In this document: piece after piece, positions 28,865 to 38,489 of the stretch
How the letters are laid out: every line of letters starts with the position of its first letter
Numbering within the stretch: the first letter of the stretch is position 1
Source of the DNA: Rhizobium binae
GTDB lineage: Bacteria; Pseudomonadota; Alphaproteobacteria; Rhizobiales; Rhizobiaceae
Reading direction: 5' to 3'
Length of the DNA stretch: 64,000 nt
Assembly (NCBI RefSeq): GCF_017357225.1
Contig: NZ_CP071607.1
Location: 310,001-374,000 of the forward strand
The notes under the pieces: model-generated
The model's input: only the letters and a program-made list of their open reading frames with translations
Told to the model about the DNA's origin: nothing
Databases searched by the model: none
Program-made: the position numbers and the translations under genes

Positions 28865-30563
28865 AGGGACCTGGAGATTCATGCTTATGCTGATCGATCC
28901 ACGCCCACGAGCCGTCCCGGCCATATTCGAGGACGGCATCATAGCCAGCGCGCGGCGCTCCCGGTTCAGCGAAATTGACACATCCGATCCCTCGTTTCGC
29001 CAGAAAGTTGAGGATATCCGCCAGGCGTTCTTGGCCGAAGCCGGCATCGGCCTTCTCGAGAAGAATATAACGTGGGGCCGCGACGATAGCGCTTGCAAGA
29101 GCAACAATTCGTTGTTCGCGTGACGACAGCAGGGAGGACCAATCCTGTTCGGCGTCCAGGTCGCCGAGCGTCAAAGGCCGTTCCAGGCCGAGTTGTCTCA
29201 ACAGCTCAAGGAGCCGCTCATCCGTTTCCTCCGCCGCGGGCTCTTGAGAGGACAGGATCTGGCGCAGGGTTCCCGGACCGCAATAGGCGCGCTGGCCGAC
29301 GAAACCTAGATTTTGGCCGGGCGGCATGACGATGCGCCCGCTCCCGGCGGTGCCAAGTCCTGCAGTCGCCCGGTACAACGCGGTGCTCGCGCTATCGCCG
29401 TCCCCCACGACGATCAGGCTGGTGCCGGCCGCCAGCTTGACGGTCAGGTCCTTCAGCAGGATATCGCCTGTCGGCGATGTCAGGGTCAGGTTCTGATAGC
29501 GGAAATCTCCGCCGGACTCGATGCATTCGACGCCCGTATCCGTCGCCTTGCTGGCTTCTTCGACCGCGTCCAGAAAGGAACTGATGCGCCCCACGACGGT
29601 CGCGAAATTCGAGATCGAGCTGAATTGCGCGACGATGAACGAGAACGCGCCGACGAGCATCGCAAATGCCGCCGCCGACTGGGTGATGACGCCGAATTCC
29701 ATATCGCCGCGCATGAAAGCCGGCGCGATGAGAACCACCGGTATGATCTGGATCATCCAGTTGTAGCCAGTGGTGAAGAAGCCGACGTTGCGATTGACAC
29801 TGATGATGCGCCTGAAATTCGCGGCGAGTTCGTCGAACTGTCCTAACAGCCGAATTGCATGACGTTGCTGCGAGCGTTCGACCATTATCGATTCGGCATT
29901 TTCCCGGACACGGATAAGTGCCGATCGAAAGCCCGCTTCGCAATCAATCTGGTTATAGTTCAGCTTGATGAGAGGCCGTCCAAGCAGGATCGTCATAAAC
30001 GAACCGCAGGCTGCGTAGATAACGGCCGTGAAGAAGAGAAGCGGGCTGATCAGCCACAAGACGCTCGAAAAGGTGAAAACTGTCAACAGGCTGCTCAAGA
30101 GCATGAGCAGGAAAGACAGGGTCGTGGTGGTGAAGGCCTTGATATCCTCGGCAATCCGCTGATCGGGATAAGAAAGTCTGCCCTGTATGCCAAGCCGGTA
30201 GAAAGTCCCGCCGGTCATATAAACCCCGACTGCGCGGCGGGTCAGGTATTCGCGCCAAAGCAGCGCCAGTCGTTCCTCGGCGAAGCGGGCCACCACCGAC
30301 ACGATTGTCGAAACGGCAAATGCGCTGGTGTAGAGGATTGCCTGGCGAACAAATTCGGTCGTCTGCCTCTCGGCAATCGAAGTCATGAAATGCCGGCCGA
30401 CGAAGCTGTTGACGACGTTGAGGGCACTGATGCCGCTGAAGAGGGCGATCAGGGCAACGAGAAGAAACCAAGCGCGTCTTCGGACATCGGATATCAGGAA
30501 CAGTCTAACTGCGCGGACGAACCGTATTGCGGTCACCTTTAGCGGGATCTGCTGCTGACTCAT
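28863..30563 (-). CDS. ABC transporter-like protein with degenerate ATPase domain
   Basis: 566 residues. The first 340 form a six-helix membrane domain of the YddA/SbmA type (EERLALLWREYLTRR, LGIQGRLSYPDQRIAEDI). The second half has the ABC fold but the motifs are broken: Walker A reads GDGDSAST with no lysine (residues 387-394), the signature is LLSSREQR instead of LSGGQ (478-485), and Walker B ends LLEKAD (499-506) without the aspartate-glutamate pair. The H-loop is absent. So ATP hydrolysis is unlikely. The start (MSQQQIP) follows GGGGGGAGGG. A FNR-like site lies upstream. Confidence 0.8.
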   Translation of the reverse strand: MSQQQIPLKVTAIRFVRAVRLFLISDVRRRAWFLLVALIALFSGISALNVVNSFVGRHFMTSIAERQTTEFVRQAILYTSAFAVSTIVSVVARFAEERLALLWREYLTRRAVGVYMTGGTFYRLGIQGRLSYPDQRIAEDIKAFTTTTLSFLLMLLSSLLTVFTFSSVLWLISPLLFFTAVIYAACGSFMTILLGRPLIKLNYNQIDCEAGFRSALIRVRENAESIMVERSQQRHAIRLLGQFDELAANFRRIISVNRNVGFFTTGYNWMIQIIPVVLIAPAFMRGDMEFGVITQSAAAFAMLVGAFSFIVAQFSSISNFATVVGRISSFLDAVEEASKATDTGVECIESGGDFRYQNLTLTSPTGDILLKDLTVKLAAGTSLIVVGDGDSASTALYRATAGLGTAGSGRIVMPPGQNLGFVGQRAYCGPGTLRQILSSQEPAAEETDERLLELLRQLGLERPLTLGDLDAEQDWSSLLSSREQRIVALASAIVAAPRYILLEKADAGFGQERLADILNFLAKRGIGCVNFAEPGAPRAGYDAVLEYGRDGSWAWIDQHKHESPGP

Positions 30564-30639
30564 CTTCATCCCTCCCCCCTCGTCTCTGCCCAAGATCACA
30601 GCCGGAAACATACTATGGGAAGAACAGACTCAGGGAGTT

Positions 30640-30653
30640 TTGAAGCGCATCAA
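30640..30653. promoter_or_regulatory. FNR-like box upstream of the degenerate ABC gene
   Basis: TTGAAGCGCATCAA, one mismatch from TTGATNNNNATCAA, centred about 84 bp upstream of the ABC start. The same kind of box occurs upstream of several neighbours. Confidence 0.45.
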
Positions 30654-30806
30654 CCTGCTGCAACCGCCATAATCGTCACCGGCATGTCATCGCCCTTTAC
30701 GCGAGAATGGGAGAAGCGGATCCGACTTCCAGTTTGGGCAGGCCTTTACGACTGCTGTTGAGGACTTCGGTCGAGACGCTTATACGCCTCACCCGTCTGG
30801 CTCGTC

Positions 30807-31265
30807 TCAGGTCAACTCGAAACCTTGCCTGCCCGAGATTTCTTCAACCCAAATTCCAAAGAAGATGGGCTCATGTGCCTTTGCGATCGTCCCCTCTTCC
30901 GGGATGATGGCGCCAGGCTCCCACCATCCACTCTTCCTCTGCAGAAGGCTCCAGGCGTGCTGCCGTTCACCGGTAAAGCCGTCCTTGTCCGGAAATTCTT
31001 CAAAGCGTCCCGAGGCGATCACCGACTGCCAGGCGCTACGCGATGCACTTTCTTGGACCAACACGCAAACCTGGGGATTTGCCCTCATCCAAGCGATTTT
31101 CTTTCCCTCGAGGGAGAAGGCATAGATCTTTCGCTCCTCACAGGCCAAGGACATCGGCACGAGATATGGCTTATCCTCGTGGCTACATGCCAGGATCCCT
31201 GTTTTCGCGTGGTGAAGTACGTGGAAGCAATCATCCGCGCTCATTTCCCGAATGGTCACGCTCAT
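30807..31265 (-). CDS. Pyridoxamine 5'-phosphate oxidase-like flavin-binding protein
   Basis: 152-residue split-barrel protein of the PNPOx-like family, related to nitroimidazole reductases. It opens ADDCFHVLHHAKTGILACSH, followed by KPYLVPMSLACEERKIYAFS (the flavin-binding strand region) and later VCVLVQE. Three possible starts lie in tandem; ATG at 31265 has GGAGGTG at the best distance. A stress or redox role is usual for such proteins in low-oxygen regulons, but no substrate is known. Confidence 0.82.
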   Translation of the reverse strand: MSVTIREMSADDCFHVLHHAKTGILACSHEDKPYLVPMSLACEERKIYAFSLEGKKIAWMRANPQVCVLVQESASRSAWQSVIASGRFEEFPDKDGFTGERQHAWSLLQRKSGWWEPGAIIPEEGTIAKAHEPIFFGIWVEEISGRQGFELT

Positions 31266-31546
31266 CATCACCTCCTTGAGACAAAGGCAATATTGACATG
31301 GTTATTCGTCAGAGGACTTGCGATAGCTCAATCTTTCAATGTTTCCTGCAACGCGATCTCTGTTTCATTTCAGATGGCCTTGAGCGCTGACCGCAGCAGG
31401 TCCGCCAGACCAGATGGTCAAACCCTCGAAGAGTCCATGACCGGCGAAAGCAAATTCTCAGGCCCGGAACCTTTGATCTCCCGCAATGTCCTTTGACTGC
31501 GCAGGGTCTATGATGAGCCGACTTTTTCCATAGCAGGGCAACTGTT

Positions 31547-32059
31547 GTGAGCGATTTCACCGTGGCGCCAGCGCAGGAATCAGATTGGCCGGACCTTGAA
31601 CGATTCCTGCACGTCGGAGGCGTGATGCCGCCACCGGCTATCTGGCAAGACCTAAAGCAGCTAACCGCCGAATTTTCTGCTGCTCGAAAGCATCGGCACC
31701 TGAACCAAATGCTCATTGCCGTCGACAGGCTGGGCATGATCCGAGGCTTTTGCCTTATCCAATGCGCCCAGCGATGGCCGTATCGCGAAGTCCTTGATGT
31801 ACCGGTTCTTATCGCTGATGAAGGCGCAAACCAGAATGCAATCTGCCGTGCTCTATATGATTACACAACCGAGGTAGCACGAAACAATGCCATTCGTACT
31901 GTGCATTTTCACCGATTGGCAAAGGACTGTTGGTGGTCCGCTTCGCAAAGCCAAGCGGCTTCGAAAGGCTGCGTGATCGTGCCAATCGACGATTCTGCCT
32001 GTCCGATGGATGGCAAGAACCCGGAATTCCCTCTTGGCCCTCCGACCAAGGCGCCCTAA
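31547..32059 (+). CDS. GNAT-like acetyltransferase
   Basis: 170-residue protein with a single GNAT-type fold: VAPAQESDWPDLERFL as strand 1-helix 1, LIAVDRLGMIRGFCLIQ as the central strands, and NNAIRTVHFHRLAKDCWW near the end. The acetyl-CoA loop (Q/RxxGxG/A) is poorly preserved, so activity is uncertain. It starts with GTG. It faces away from the PNPOx gene. Substrate unknown. Confidence 0.55.
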   Translation: MSDFTVAPAQESDWPDLERFLHVGGVMPPPAIWQDLKQLTAEFSAARKHRHLNQMLIAVDRLGMIRGFCLIQCAQRWPYREVLDVPVLIADEGANQNAICRALYDYTTEVARNNAIRTVHFHRLAKDCWWSASQSQAASKGCVIVPIDDSACPMDGKNPEFPLGPPTKAP

Positions 32060-32169
32060 GAGAACTCGCCCTGCTCGAAGTTGCAGAAGGATTGTATGCG
32101 GAGGTCGCTCGCTTCCCGCCGAAGTCCGACGTCGGATATTTCGCGATGCAGCCGAGCAAACGGCCGACT

Positions 32170-33003
32170 TCAATGGGCCATGAATATCGGCATTTTGCTT
32201 TCTTCGAGCATGTTGCGCGTCACACCGCCAAAGATCGTTTGCTGCCAACGCGGATGATTATAGGCACCCATGACCATGAGGTCGGCGGATACGTCTATGG
32301 CATGCTGTCGCAAGATCTCATCTGCCGGCCGTCCGCCGCTGGCAATTCGGTCTACCTGGACCTTGACTCCGTGACGGGCGAGATAGGCGGCAATGTCGGC
32401 TCCCGGCTCCTCGCCATTCGCGCCCATCCTTGCGACGGGATCCACCATGGTCACATAGACGGTGTCGGCTTGCTTGAGCAGATCGAGCGACTGGCGAGCG
32501 GCACGGGAGGCTTCGTCACTTGAATCCCACGCCAGAAGTATCGAACCGGGAGATGAATTCATTGCCCGCCTTCCCCGGTTGATGAGGATCGGCGTCGGCG
32601 TTTGGAACAGAGCGCCACCGATGATGCGCTTGCGGAGCTCTTCGTCTCGGGCGGCTTCTCGCCCGATCAGGACGATGTCGGCGTAAAGCGCCCTTTCGGC
32701 GATATCCGCATCCGCATAAGCGAACTCTGAATAAACGTCCTGCACCTCGTAGGAAAGTCCGCTGCGCCCCAGGATTTCCTTGATTTCATCGGCCTTCTCG
32801 GAAAGCGCGTCGATTTCGCGTTGGCGCTCGTCGAGCCAGACGGAAGAAATGGTGTTATAATCCGCCATGATCGGCACCGCCCTCAATGCGATCACCAGCG
32901 CGTTCAGATGTGCGCCCTGCGCCCCACAGAAGTCGATCGCGCTTTTGAGATCCTCCTCACACTGATTGACGCTGAGGATGCTTAATACCGTCCTGATTGT
33001 CAT
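32170..33003 (-). CDS. Universal stress protein, tandem UspA domains
   Basis: 277 residues in two UspA domains. The first (RTVLSILSVNQCEEDLKSAI, to residue about 145) lacks a clear ATP loop. The second (SILLAWDSSDEASRAARQSLD to MVMGAYNHPRWQQTIFGGVTR) has the G-2x-G-9x-G-type end expected of ATP-binding Usps. The ATG at 33003 follows GGAGAGG. An FNR-like palindrome is 60 bp upstream, as for many stress proteins made under oxygen limitation. Confidence 0.88.
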   Translation of the reverse strand: MTIRTVLSILSVNQCEEDLKSAIDFCGAQGAHLNALVIALRAVPIMADYNTISSVWLDERQREIDALSEKADEIKEILGRSGLSYEVQDVYSEFAYADADIAERALYADIVLIGREAARDEELRKRIIGGALFQTPTPILINRGRRAMNSSPGSILLAWDSSDEASRAARQSLDLLKQADTVYVTMVDPVARMGANGEEPGADIAAYLARHGVKVQVDRIASGGRPADEILRQHAIDVSADLMVMGAYNHPRWQQTIFGGVTRNMLEESKMPIFMAH

Positions 33004-33310
33004 GTCGGGATACCTCTCCGGTTTCAATGTTAGGATATTAGCCTTCCGGCCAGTGCATTCCTTGACCTTCGTCAAAGCGGTACGGATTTCCGGCTTACAG
33101 GCTGCTTGCTGACGCACGGGAGTGGCCACGGACATTCCCGTTTCAGAATTTCACCAAGCTGCGAGTTCGGTCACCGGATCCTGCTGTGTTCTCAAGATCG
33201 GCGGTGCGCGAACTGGGTTGGTATCCGCAAGATCCAGATACCGTTGAAAGAATGCAGGCCGGGACTGCCGATCGAGGCTGAAAGGGACGGCCAGCCACGT
33301 GAGCATCGTG
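33004..33310. promoter_or_regulatory. Gap between Usp and the kinase gene
   Basis: About 300 bp without a gene; it holds the Usp promoter region with an FNR-like box. Nothing else was recognised. Confidence 0.4.
33062..33075. promoter_or_regulatory. FNR-like palindrome upstream of the Usp gene
   Basis: TTGAC-CTTC-GTCAA, a perfect 5-bp inverted repeat with the FNR spacing but a GTCAA half-site. Centred 65 bp upstream of the ATG. Confidence 0.45.
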
Positions 33311-34393
33311 TCAGCGCGCAGACAGGGATGCGAATCCCCCGCGATAAAGGGCGGCCTGCGCCAAAGCGAGATACTTCGTCGTCTTCTCCTCCCAGAGACC
33401 CGGCACCACTCGCACGCAATCCAGCAGATGAGAGTAGCTCATGCGCGCCCGCATGGCCGCCCGAAATGCCGTGTACAGAAATCGCAATTCGGGCAGGATG
33501 CGGTCGTCCAGCTTCTCCTCCATCATGAGGTAGAGCGTGTCGGCGATGTCAGGAGCGCCCAAGAAGCTGCATTCCATTCCGAGGAAGGCGATCTCGTCAA
33601 AAGGGTCGATCAGGCGAAGCCGTCGATCGAATTCAAGACAGTCGAATATGGCGAGGGGATCGCACAGACAGATGTGCTCGGGCCGCAGATCCCCATGCCC
33701 CTCGATGTAGCAGCCCTGCTTGATGCGTTGCTCGATTGGATCGCGTAACTGATGAAACGCATGGTCAAGGTCGTTCAACAGATTCCTGGCCGCCTGATGG
33801 TCAATATCGAACTCCTCGTGTCTCAAGACCTCTCTGTTGATTTCATTCTGACACTCCAGCAGCCGAAAATGATCGAGCGGGTCGAGGGAGATGGGCTCCG
33901 CCCTGCGGTAGAAGGCAGTGAGGCGTTCAGCTAGCCTGACCAAGTCATTTGCAGTGTGGGTGCCGCTCTTGATCAGCTGATCGAGCATGAATTTTTCAGG
34001 CAGACGGCGCATTTCCAGCAGCCACTCCTCCACTGTCCCCTCGCCGTCAATCGAAAGCATACCGTCCGGATGGCTGACGAGAGGAGTGACGCGGAGATAG
34101 ACATCCGGTGCCAGCCGCCGATTGAGGCGCAATTCCTCCCTGCAATTCAACTCCCGCGCGGCGAGATCCGAAAAATCAATGAATGGGCTGACGATGGGTT
34201 TTTTAAACTTGTAGACACGGTCGCCGCATAGGAAAACCCAGGACATGTGGGTTTCCAGCGCCGTGATCGGAGCGCTCCCTTCCCCGTAGGCTTCCTGCCT
34301 GCTGAGGAAGCCTACCTTCTGATCCAAAGAAAGCACGTCGTTTTCTCCACGATCGATCGTCAGGCATATTTGCCCGTTCGCCGACCGACGCAT
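33311..34393 (-). CDS. Aminoglycoside phosphotransferase-like kinase
   Basis: 360-residue protein-kinase-fold small-molecule kinase. The catalytic loop is HGDLRPEHICL (about residue 235) and the metal-binding IFDCLEFDRRLR follows, as in APH-type kinases. The N-terminal lobe has KFKKPIVSPFIDFSD with a probable ATP-contact lysine. Many relatives carry a C-terminal P-loop kinase domain; this one has none. GAGGGAC precedes the ATG. It is divergent from the PAS-PRPP synthetase, sharing the 100-bp control region. Substrate unknown. Confidence 0.82.
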   Translation of the reverse strand: MRRSANGQICLTIDRGENDVLSLDQKVGFLSRQEAYGEGSAPITALETHMSWVFLCGDRVYKFKKPIVSPFIDFSDLAARELNCREELRLNRRLAPDVYLRVTPLVSHPDGMLSIDGEGTVEEWLLEMRRLPEKFMLDQLIKSGTHTANDLVRLAERLTAFYRRAEPISLDPLDHFRLLECQNEINREVLRHEEFDIDHQAARNLLNDLDHAFHQLRDPIEQRIKQGCYIEGHGDLRPEHICLCDPLAIFDCLEFDRRLRLIDPFDEIAFLGMECSFLGAPDIADTLYLMMEEKLDDRILPELRFLYTAFRAAMRARMSYSHLLDCVRVVPGLWEEKTTKYLALAQAALYRGGFASLSAR

Positions 34394-34428
34394 TGACGTC
34401 CCTCAAATGCGCGATAACAGCGCTCCTT

Positions 34429-34442
34429 TTGACTTCGGTCAT
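34429..34442. promoter_or_regulatory. FNR-like box between the kinase and PRPP-synthetase genes
   Basis: TTGAC-TTCG-GTCAT, one mismatch from the TTGAC-N4-GTCAA form seen upstream of the Usp gene, in the 100-bp divergent gap. Confidence 0.35.
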
Positions 34443-34492
34443 CGCGACCCCTCCCGGCTGGAGCTATCCTGCCTGCAACGGAGGAGTCTCTC

Positions 34493-35980
34493 ATGAGCAT
34501 GATGGCAAGAACGAACGCCGCGTTGGCCCGTCTTTTCCAGCGCCTGGACAGCCTGCCGAGACCCAGCGATCAGCAGCTATCGGATGTTTTTCAGGAATGG
34601 CTGGACCGGCGTCGGCAACTGATCGCTCCGACGCCTGAAGCGCTCATTGCGCCAGGTTCAACCGCTGCCATGCGCGCTTTCACCTTTCGGCGCGATGCCG
34701 TAACGCCGCAAGACTATGTGCTCACTTCGGATCCGGCACCGGCCGCGGCCCTCATCGGCGAGCTTCCGGCAGGCGGCCGCCTGGCAGCTGCAAAGAACCG
34801 TCGCGGCGCCGTGCGGCTGCGCCGACTGTTCGACATGGTCGGCCGGACAGGAGAGCCAATTCTCGCTGTATTCAGCACCAGATATCGACAAGCTCCATCC
34901 GCTTATGTGGAACTTCTGGTTGCTCCGCTTTCCAGCGATGGCAGAACGATCGATTCCTTTCTTGCCAGCGCCAGTATGCGTCGGCTTTCGTCCGCGGCGA
35001 CCAAGGTTCTTCCGAACAGAGTACCGCCGAATGTGCTTCTCTTCGCGCTGAAAGGCAGCGGAAGTTTCGGCGAGCGTGTGGCGAGCGAACTGGGTCTGCC
35101 GCTCAGTCAGGTCGAGGAGCGCACCTTTGAAGACGGGGAAGAAAAGACCCGGCCGCTGGTGGAGGTTCGAGGGCGCGACGTCTGTGTCGTTTCGGGCCTG
35201 GCGCGGTCGGGCGATCAGAGCGTGCATGACCGACTCTGCAAGCTTCTGTTCTTCATAGCGACCCTGAAAACCAACGGTGCATCGCGTGTGACCGTCGCTG
35301 CACCCTATCTTGCCTATATGCGCAAGGACCGACAGACAAAACTTCGGGACCCCCTCACTGCAGCTTATGTCGCAAGGCTCTTCGAAGCGGTCGGGACGGA
35401 CTGCCTGCTGACGATGGATACGCATAATCTCTCCGCCTTTCAGAACGCCTTCCGATGCCTCACTGTCCACCTCACGGCATACGAAGCGTTTGCTTCCCAT
35501 TTCGCAAATCTGGCCGGTTCAGTTGAAGTGACGGTCGTCTCTCCCGATCTCGGGGGGGCAAAGCGCGCCGAAATGTTTCGGGAGGCGCTGGAAAAGTCGC
35601 TTCACCGGCCCGTCGGAATGGCCTTTATGGAAAAGCAGCGTAGCCAGGGCATAGTGAGTGGTGACCTGTTTGCCGGAGAGGTCCGAGGGCGGACGGCCGT
35701 TATTATCGACGACATCATCAGTTCCGGCACGACGATGGCGCGTGCCGCGCAGGCCTGCGCCGACCGAGGAGCAGCGCATATCCATCTTTGCGCTTCGCAT
35801 GCACTGTTTTCGTCGGATGCAGCGGCGAACTTGGCTGCCCCATTCATCGACGAAATTTTGGTCAGCGACACGGTGGAGGTTGCGGCACCCTACCGAGACG
35901 ACGAGCGCCTCACGATCATGCCGGTGGCGGGGCTTTTTGCCGGCGCAATCGCCCGGTTCCATGAGGCGGAGGCGCGGTAA
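34493..35980 (+). CDS. Ribose-phosphate pyrophosphokinase with N-terminal PAS-like domain
   Basis: 495 residues, against about 315 for a normal PRPP synthetase. Residues about 180-495 are the enzyme: RKDR at 277-280, the DTH metal site at 309-311, and the PRPP loop IIDDIISSGTTMARAA near residue 405. It makes PRPP from ribose 5-phosphate and ATP. Residues about 30-160 look like a PAS_5 sensor (EWLDRRRQLIAPTPEAL, GEPILAVFSTRYRQAPSAYV, ELLVAPLSSDGRTIDSFLAS). A sensor joined to PRPP synthesis is unusual. GGAGGAG precedes the ATG. The PAS reading is a judgement from pattern only. Confidence 0.82.
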   Translation: MSMMARTNAALARLFQRLDSLPRPSDQQLSDVFQEWLDRRRQLIAPTPEALIAPGSTAAMRAFTFRRDAVTPQDYVLTSDPAPAAALIGELPAGGRLAAAKNRRGAVRLRRLFDMVGRTGEPILAVFSTRYRQAPSAYVELLVAPLSSDGRTIDSFLASASMRRLSSAATKVLPNRVPPNVLLFALKGSGSFGERVASELGLPLSQVEERTFEDGEEKTRPLVEVRGRDVCVVSGLARSGDQSVHDRLCKLLFFIATLKTNGASRVTVAAPYLAYMRKDRQTKLRDPLTAAYVARLFEAVGTDCLLTMDTHNLSAFQNAFRCLTVHLTAYEAFASHFANLAGSVEVTVVSPDLGGAKRAEMFREALEKSLHRPVGMAFMEKQRSQGIVSGDLFAGEVRGRTAVIIDDIISSGTTMARAAQACADRGAAHIHLCASHALFSSDAAANLAAPFIDEILVSDTVEVAAPYRDDERLTIMPVAGLFAGAIARFHEAEAR

Positions 35981-36030
35981 ATTCGGCCGCCGGCGCTTTC
36001 GGCCCGGTCGCCCGACCGCGACGCCTGCCT

Positions 36031-38412
36031 TTATCGCCGCTCCGCCTCCGCCACCCTGCGTTTGACCGCGACGAAACTGTCGGGCGTGACGGAAATGCTG
36101 TTGATCCCGCATTCGACGAGGAAGGCGGCGAAGTCGGGATAGTCGCTTGGGGCCTGGCCGCAGATGCCGATCTTGGCGCCAGCCTTTCCGGCTTCGGTGA
36201 TGACGTGGGAAATCATCCATTTCACGGCCGGATCCTGTTCGTCGAAGAGATCGGCAAGATCGCCGGCATCACGGTCGACGCCGAGCGTCAGCTGGGTAAG
36301 ATCGTTCGAGCCGATGGAAAAACCGTCGAAGTGGCGTGCGAAATCCCCCGCCAGGATGACGTTGGACGGGATCTCGCACATCACGTAGATCTCCAGCCCG
36401 TCATCCCCGCGCTTCAGGCCATTTTCCGCCATGACCTGCAGCACCTTCTCCGCCTCCGCCACCGATCGACAGAACGGGACCATGACGACGACGTTGGTAA
36501 AGCCGATTTCGTTTCGCAACTTGCGGATCGCACGGCATTCGAGCGCAAAACCCTCGCGATAGCGCGGCGAATAATAACGGGATGCTCCACGGAAGCCGAG
36601 CATCGGGTTCTCTTCCTTCGGCTCGAATTCGGCTCCTCCCAGAAGCCCCGCATATTCGTTTGTCTTGAAATCGCTCAGCCGAACGATGGCGGGATTGGGG
36701 TGAACGACCGCCGCGATGCGGGCGAGACCGCGCGCGAGATTGTCGACGAAATAGTCGGATTTGTCTTCGTAGCCCTGGGTAAGGACCGCAATCTGGTCTT
36801 TGGCGGCTCGGTCCTTCAACCGGTCGAAATGGACGAGCGCCATCGGATGAATGCGGATGGCGTTGCTGATGACGAATTCCATGCGGGCAAGGCCGACGCC
36901 ATCGGCGGGCAGCCGCCACCAGCGGAGGGCGGTTCCGGGGTTTGCGAGGTTCAGCATGACCTGGGTGCGTGTTGCGGGCAGATCATTGACATCAAGCGTT
37001 TCGGCCTCGTACTCGGCCAGCCCCTCATAAACGAAGCCTTGGTCGCCCTCGGCACATGAGACCGTAACCTCCGCGCCCGTATGCAATAGCAGCGTCGCCT
37101 TGCCGGTTCCCACCACCGCGGGCAGGCCAAGTTCGCGGCTGACGATTGCGGCATGTGAGGTGCGCCCTCCATGGTCGGTGACGATTGCTGCAGCTCGCTT
37201 CATAATCGGCACCCAGTCGGGGTCGGTCGTCGCCGTTACCAATATCGATCCGTCGATGAAGCGATCGATATCGTCGGCTGTTTCGATCATGCAGACACGA
37301 CCGGAGGCGACGGCATCGCCGATCGCCAGACCTTCGACCAATGTTCGTCCCCGGTGCCTGACCTTGTAACTCTTGAGGATGCCTGCCCGCTGTGTGGACT
37401 GAACGGTCTCAGGCCGCGCCTGGACGATGAACAGGTTGCCGCTCTCGCCATCGCGCGCCCATTCAATATCCATCGGGCAACCATAATGCGCTTCGATAAG
37501 CGACGCCCAGCGTGCGAGCCGCAGGATCGCCTGGTCATCAAGCACGAAACTTATCCGCTCGGATCGCGAGGTGGGAACATTGCGGGTGGGTTCCTCCAGC
37601 GATCCGAGGATCATCTTCTTCGCCTTCGTGCCGCATTTGCGGGCGATGATGGGCGATAGGGCGTGGCTGTCGAGAAAAGGCTTGAACACCTGATATTCAT
37701 CAGGATCGACAGCGCCCTGGACGACATTCTCCCCAAGGCCCCAGGCGGCATTGATAAGCACGATCTTGTTGAAGCCGGTCTCGGTGTCGATGGAGAACAT
37801 GACACCGGATCCGGCCCGGTCGGACCGGACCATCTGCTGGACGCCGATCGAAAGGGCTACCTTCAGGTGCTCGAAGCCTTTGGTCTGCCGGTAAGAGATT
37901 GCCCGGTCAGTGAAAAGCGAGGCGTAGCAGCGGCGGCAGGCATCCAGAAGCGCCCGCTTGCCGCGGATATTGAGAAAACTCTCCTGCTGTCCTGCGAAAC
38001 TTGCGTCCGCAAGGTCCTCCGCAGTCGCGCTCGAGCGCACCGCGACTGCGATTTCGTCGACGTCCATGCGGCGGGAAAGCGCCGCATAGGCGATCTGGAT
38101 GGCAGCGGCCAGATCATCGGGCCACTCACCCCGCAAGAAGAGCTTGCGGATGGCTGCCCCGGTTTCGGCGAGGCCCGCCTTGCCCTGCTGCCAGTCCCCG
38201 ATCAGTGCTGCAATCTTGTCGCGGATGCCGTTGGCATCGACATAATGCCAATAGGCCTCGGCTGTCGTCGCGAAACCCGCCGGGACCGCTATGCCTTTTG
38301 GGGTCAGATCCTGGATCATTTCACCCAGCGAGGCATTCTTGCCGCCGACCCGGGCGACGTCGGTGCGCCGAAGATGCTCAAACCAGATCACTTGTTCGTT
38401 CTCGCCCGCCAT
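36031..38412 (-). CDS. ppsA: Phosphoenolpyruvate synthase
   Basis: Converts pyruvate, ATP and water to PEP, AMP and phosphate. It has 793 residues, the usual length. The ATP-grasp part opens ARVGGKNASLGEM, the swivelling domain holds the catalytic histidine in GGRTSHAAIVSRELGLPAVVG, and the C-terminal barrel carries the active-site cysteine in GICGQAPSDYP. AGGAGGGC precedes the ATG. The strongest FNR box in the window lies in the gap shared with the glucokinase-like gene. In this cluster it points to gluconeogenic or pyruvate-recycling work under low oxygen. Confidence 0.95.
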   Translation of the reverse strand: MAGENEQVIWFEHLRRTDVARVGGKNASLGEMIQDLTPKGIAVPAGFATTAEAYWHYVDANGIRDKIAALIGDWQQGKAGLAETGAAIRKLFLRGEWPDDLAAAIQIAYAALSRRMDVDEIAVAVRSSATAEDLADASFAGQQESFLNIRGKRALLDACRRCYASLFTDRAISYRQTKGFEHLKVALSIGVQQMVRSDRAGSGVMFSIDTETGFNKIVLINAAWGLGENVVQGAVDPDEYQVFKPFLDSHALSPIIARKCGTKAKKMILGSLEEPTRNVPTSRSERISFVLDDQAILRLARWASLIEAHYGCPMDIEWARDGESGNLFIVQARPETVQSTQRAGILKSYKVRHRGRTLVEGLAIGDAVASGRVCMIETADDIDRFIDGSILVTATTDPDWVPIMKRAAAIVTDHGGRTSHAAIVSRELGLPAVVGTGKATLLLHTGAEVTVSCAEGDQGFVYEGLAEYEAETLDVNDLPATRTQVMLNLANPGTALRWWRLPADGVGLARMEFVISNAIRIHPMALVHFDRLKDRAAKDQIAVLTQGYEDKSDYFVDNLARGLARIAAVVHPNPAIVRLSDFKTNEYAGLLGGAEFEPKEENPMLGFRGASRYYSPRYREGFALECRAIRKLRNEIGFTNVVVMVPFCRSVAEAEKVLQVMAENGLKRGDDGLEIYVMCEIPSNVILAGDFARHFDGFSIGSNDLTQLTLGVDRDAGDLADLFDEQDPAVKWMISHVITEAGKAGAKIGICGQAPSDYPDFAAFLVECGINSISVTPDSFVAVKRRVAEAERR

Positions 38413-38489
38413 GGCGCCCTCCTGATCTCGACCGATCCGCAGCCGCAGAATGAAAGCATCGAGGCTAGGCCCTCATGGATCGTTCGACC

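Noticed and set aside
31318..31331. TTGCGATAGCTCAA as a sixth FNR-like box before the PNPOx-like gene
   Set aside because: Three mismatches to the consensus; only the outer TTG and TCAA remain. Not counted with the five others.
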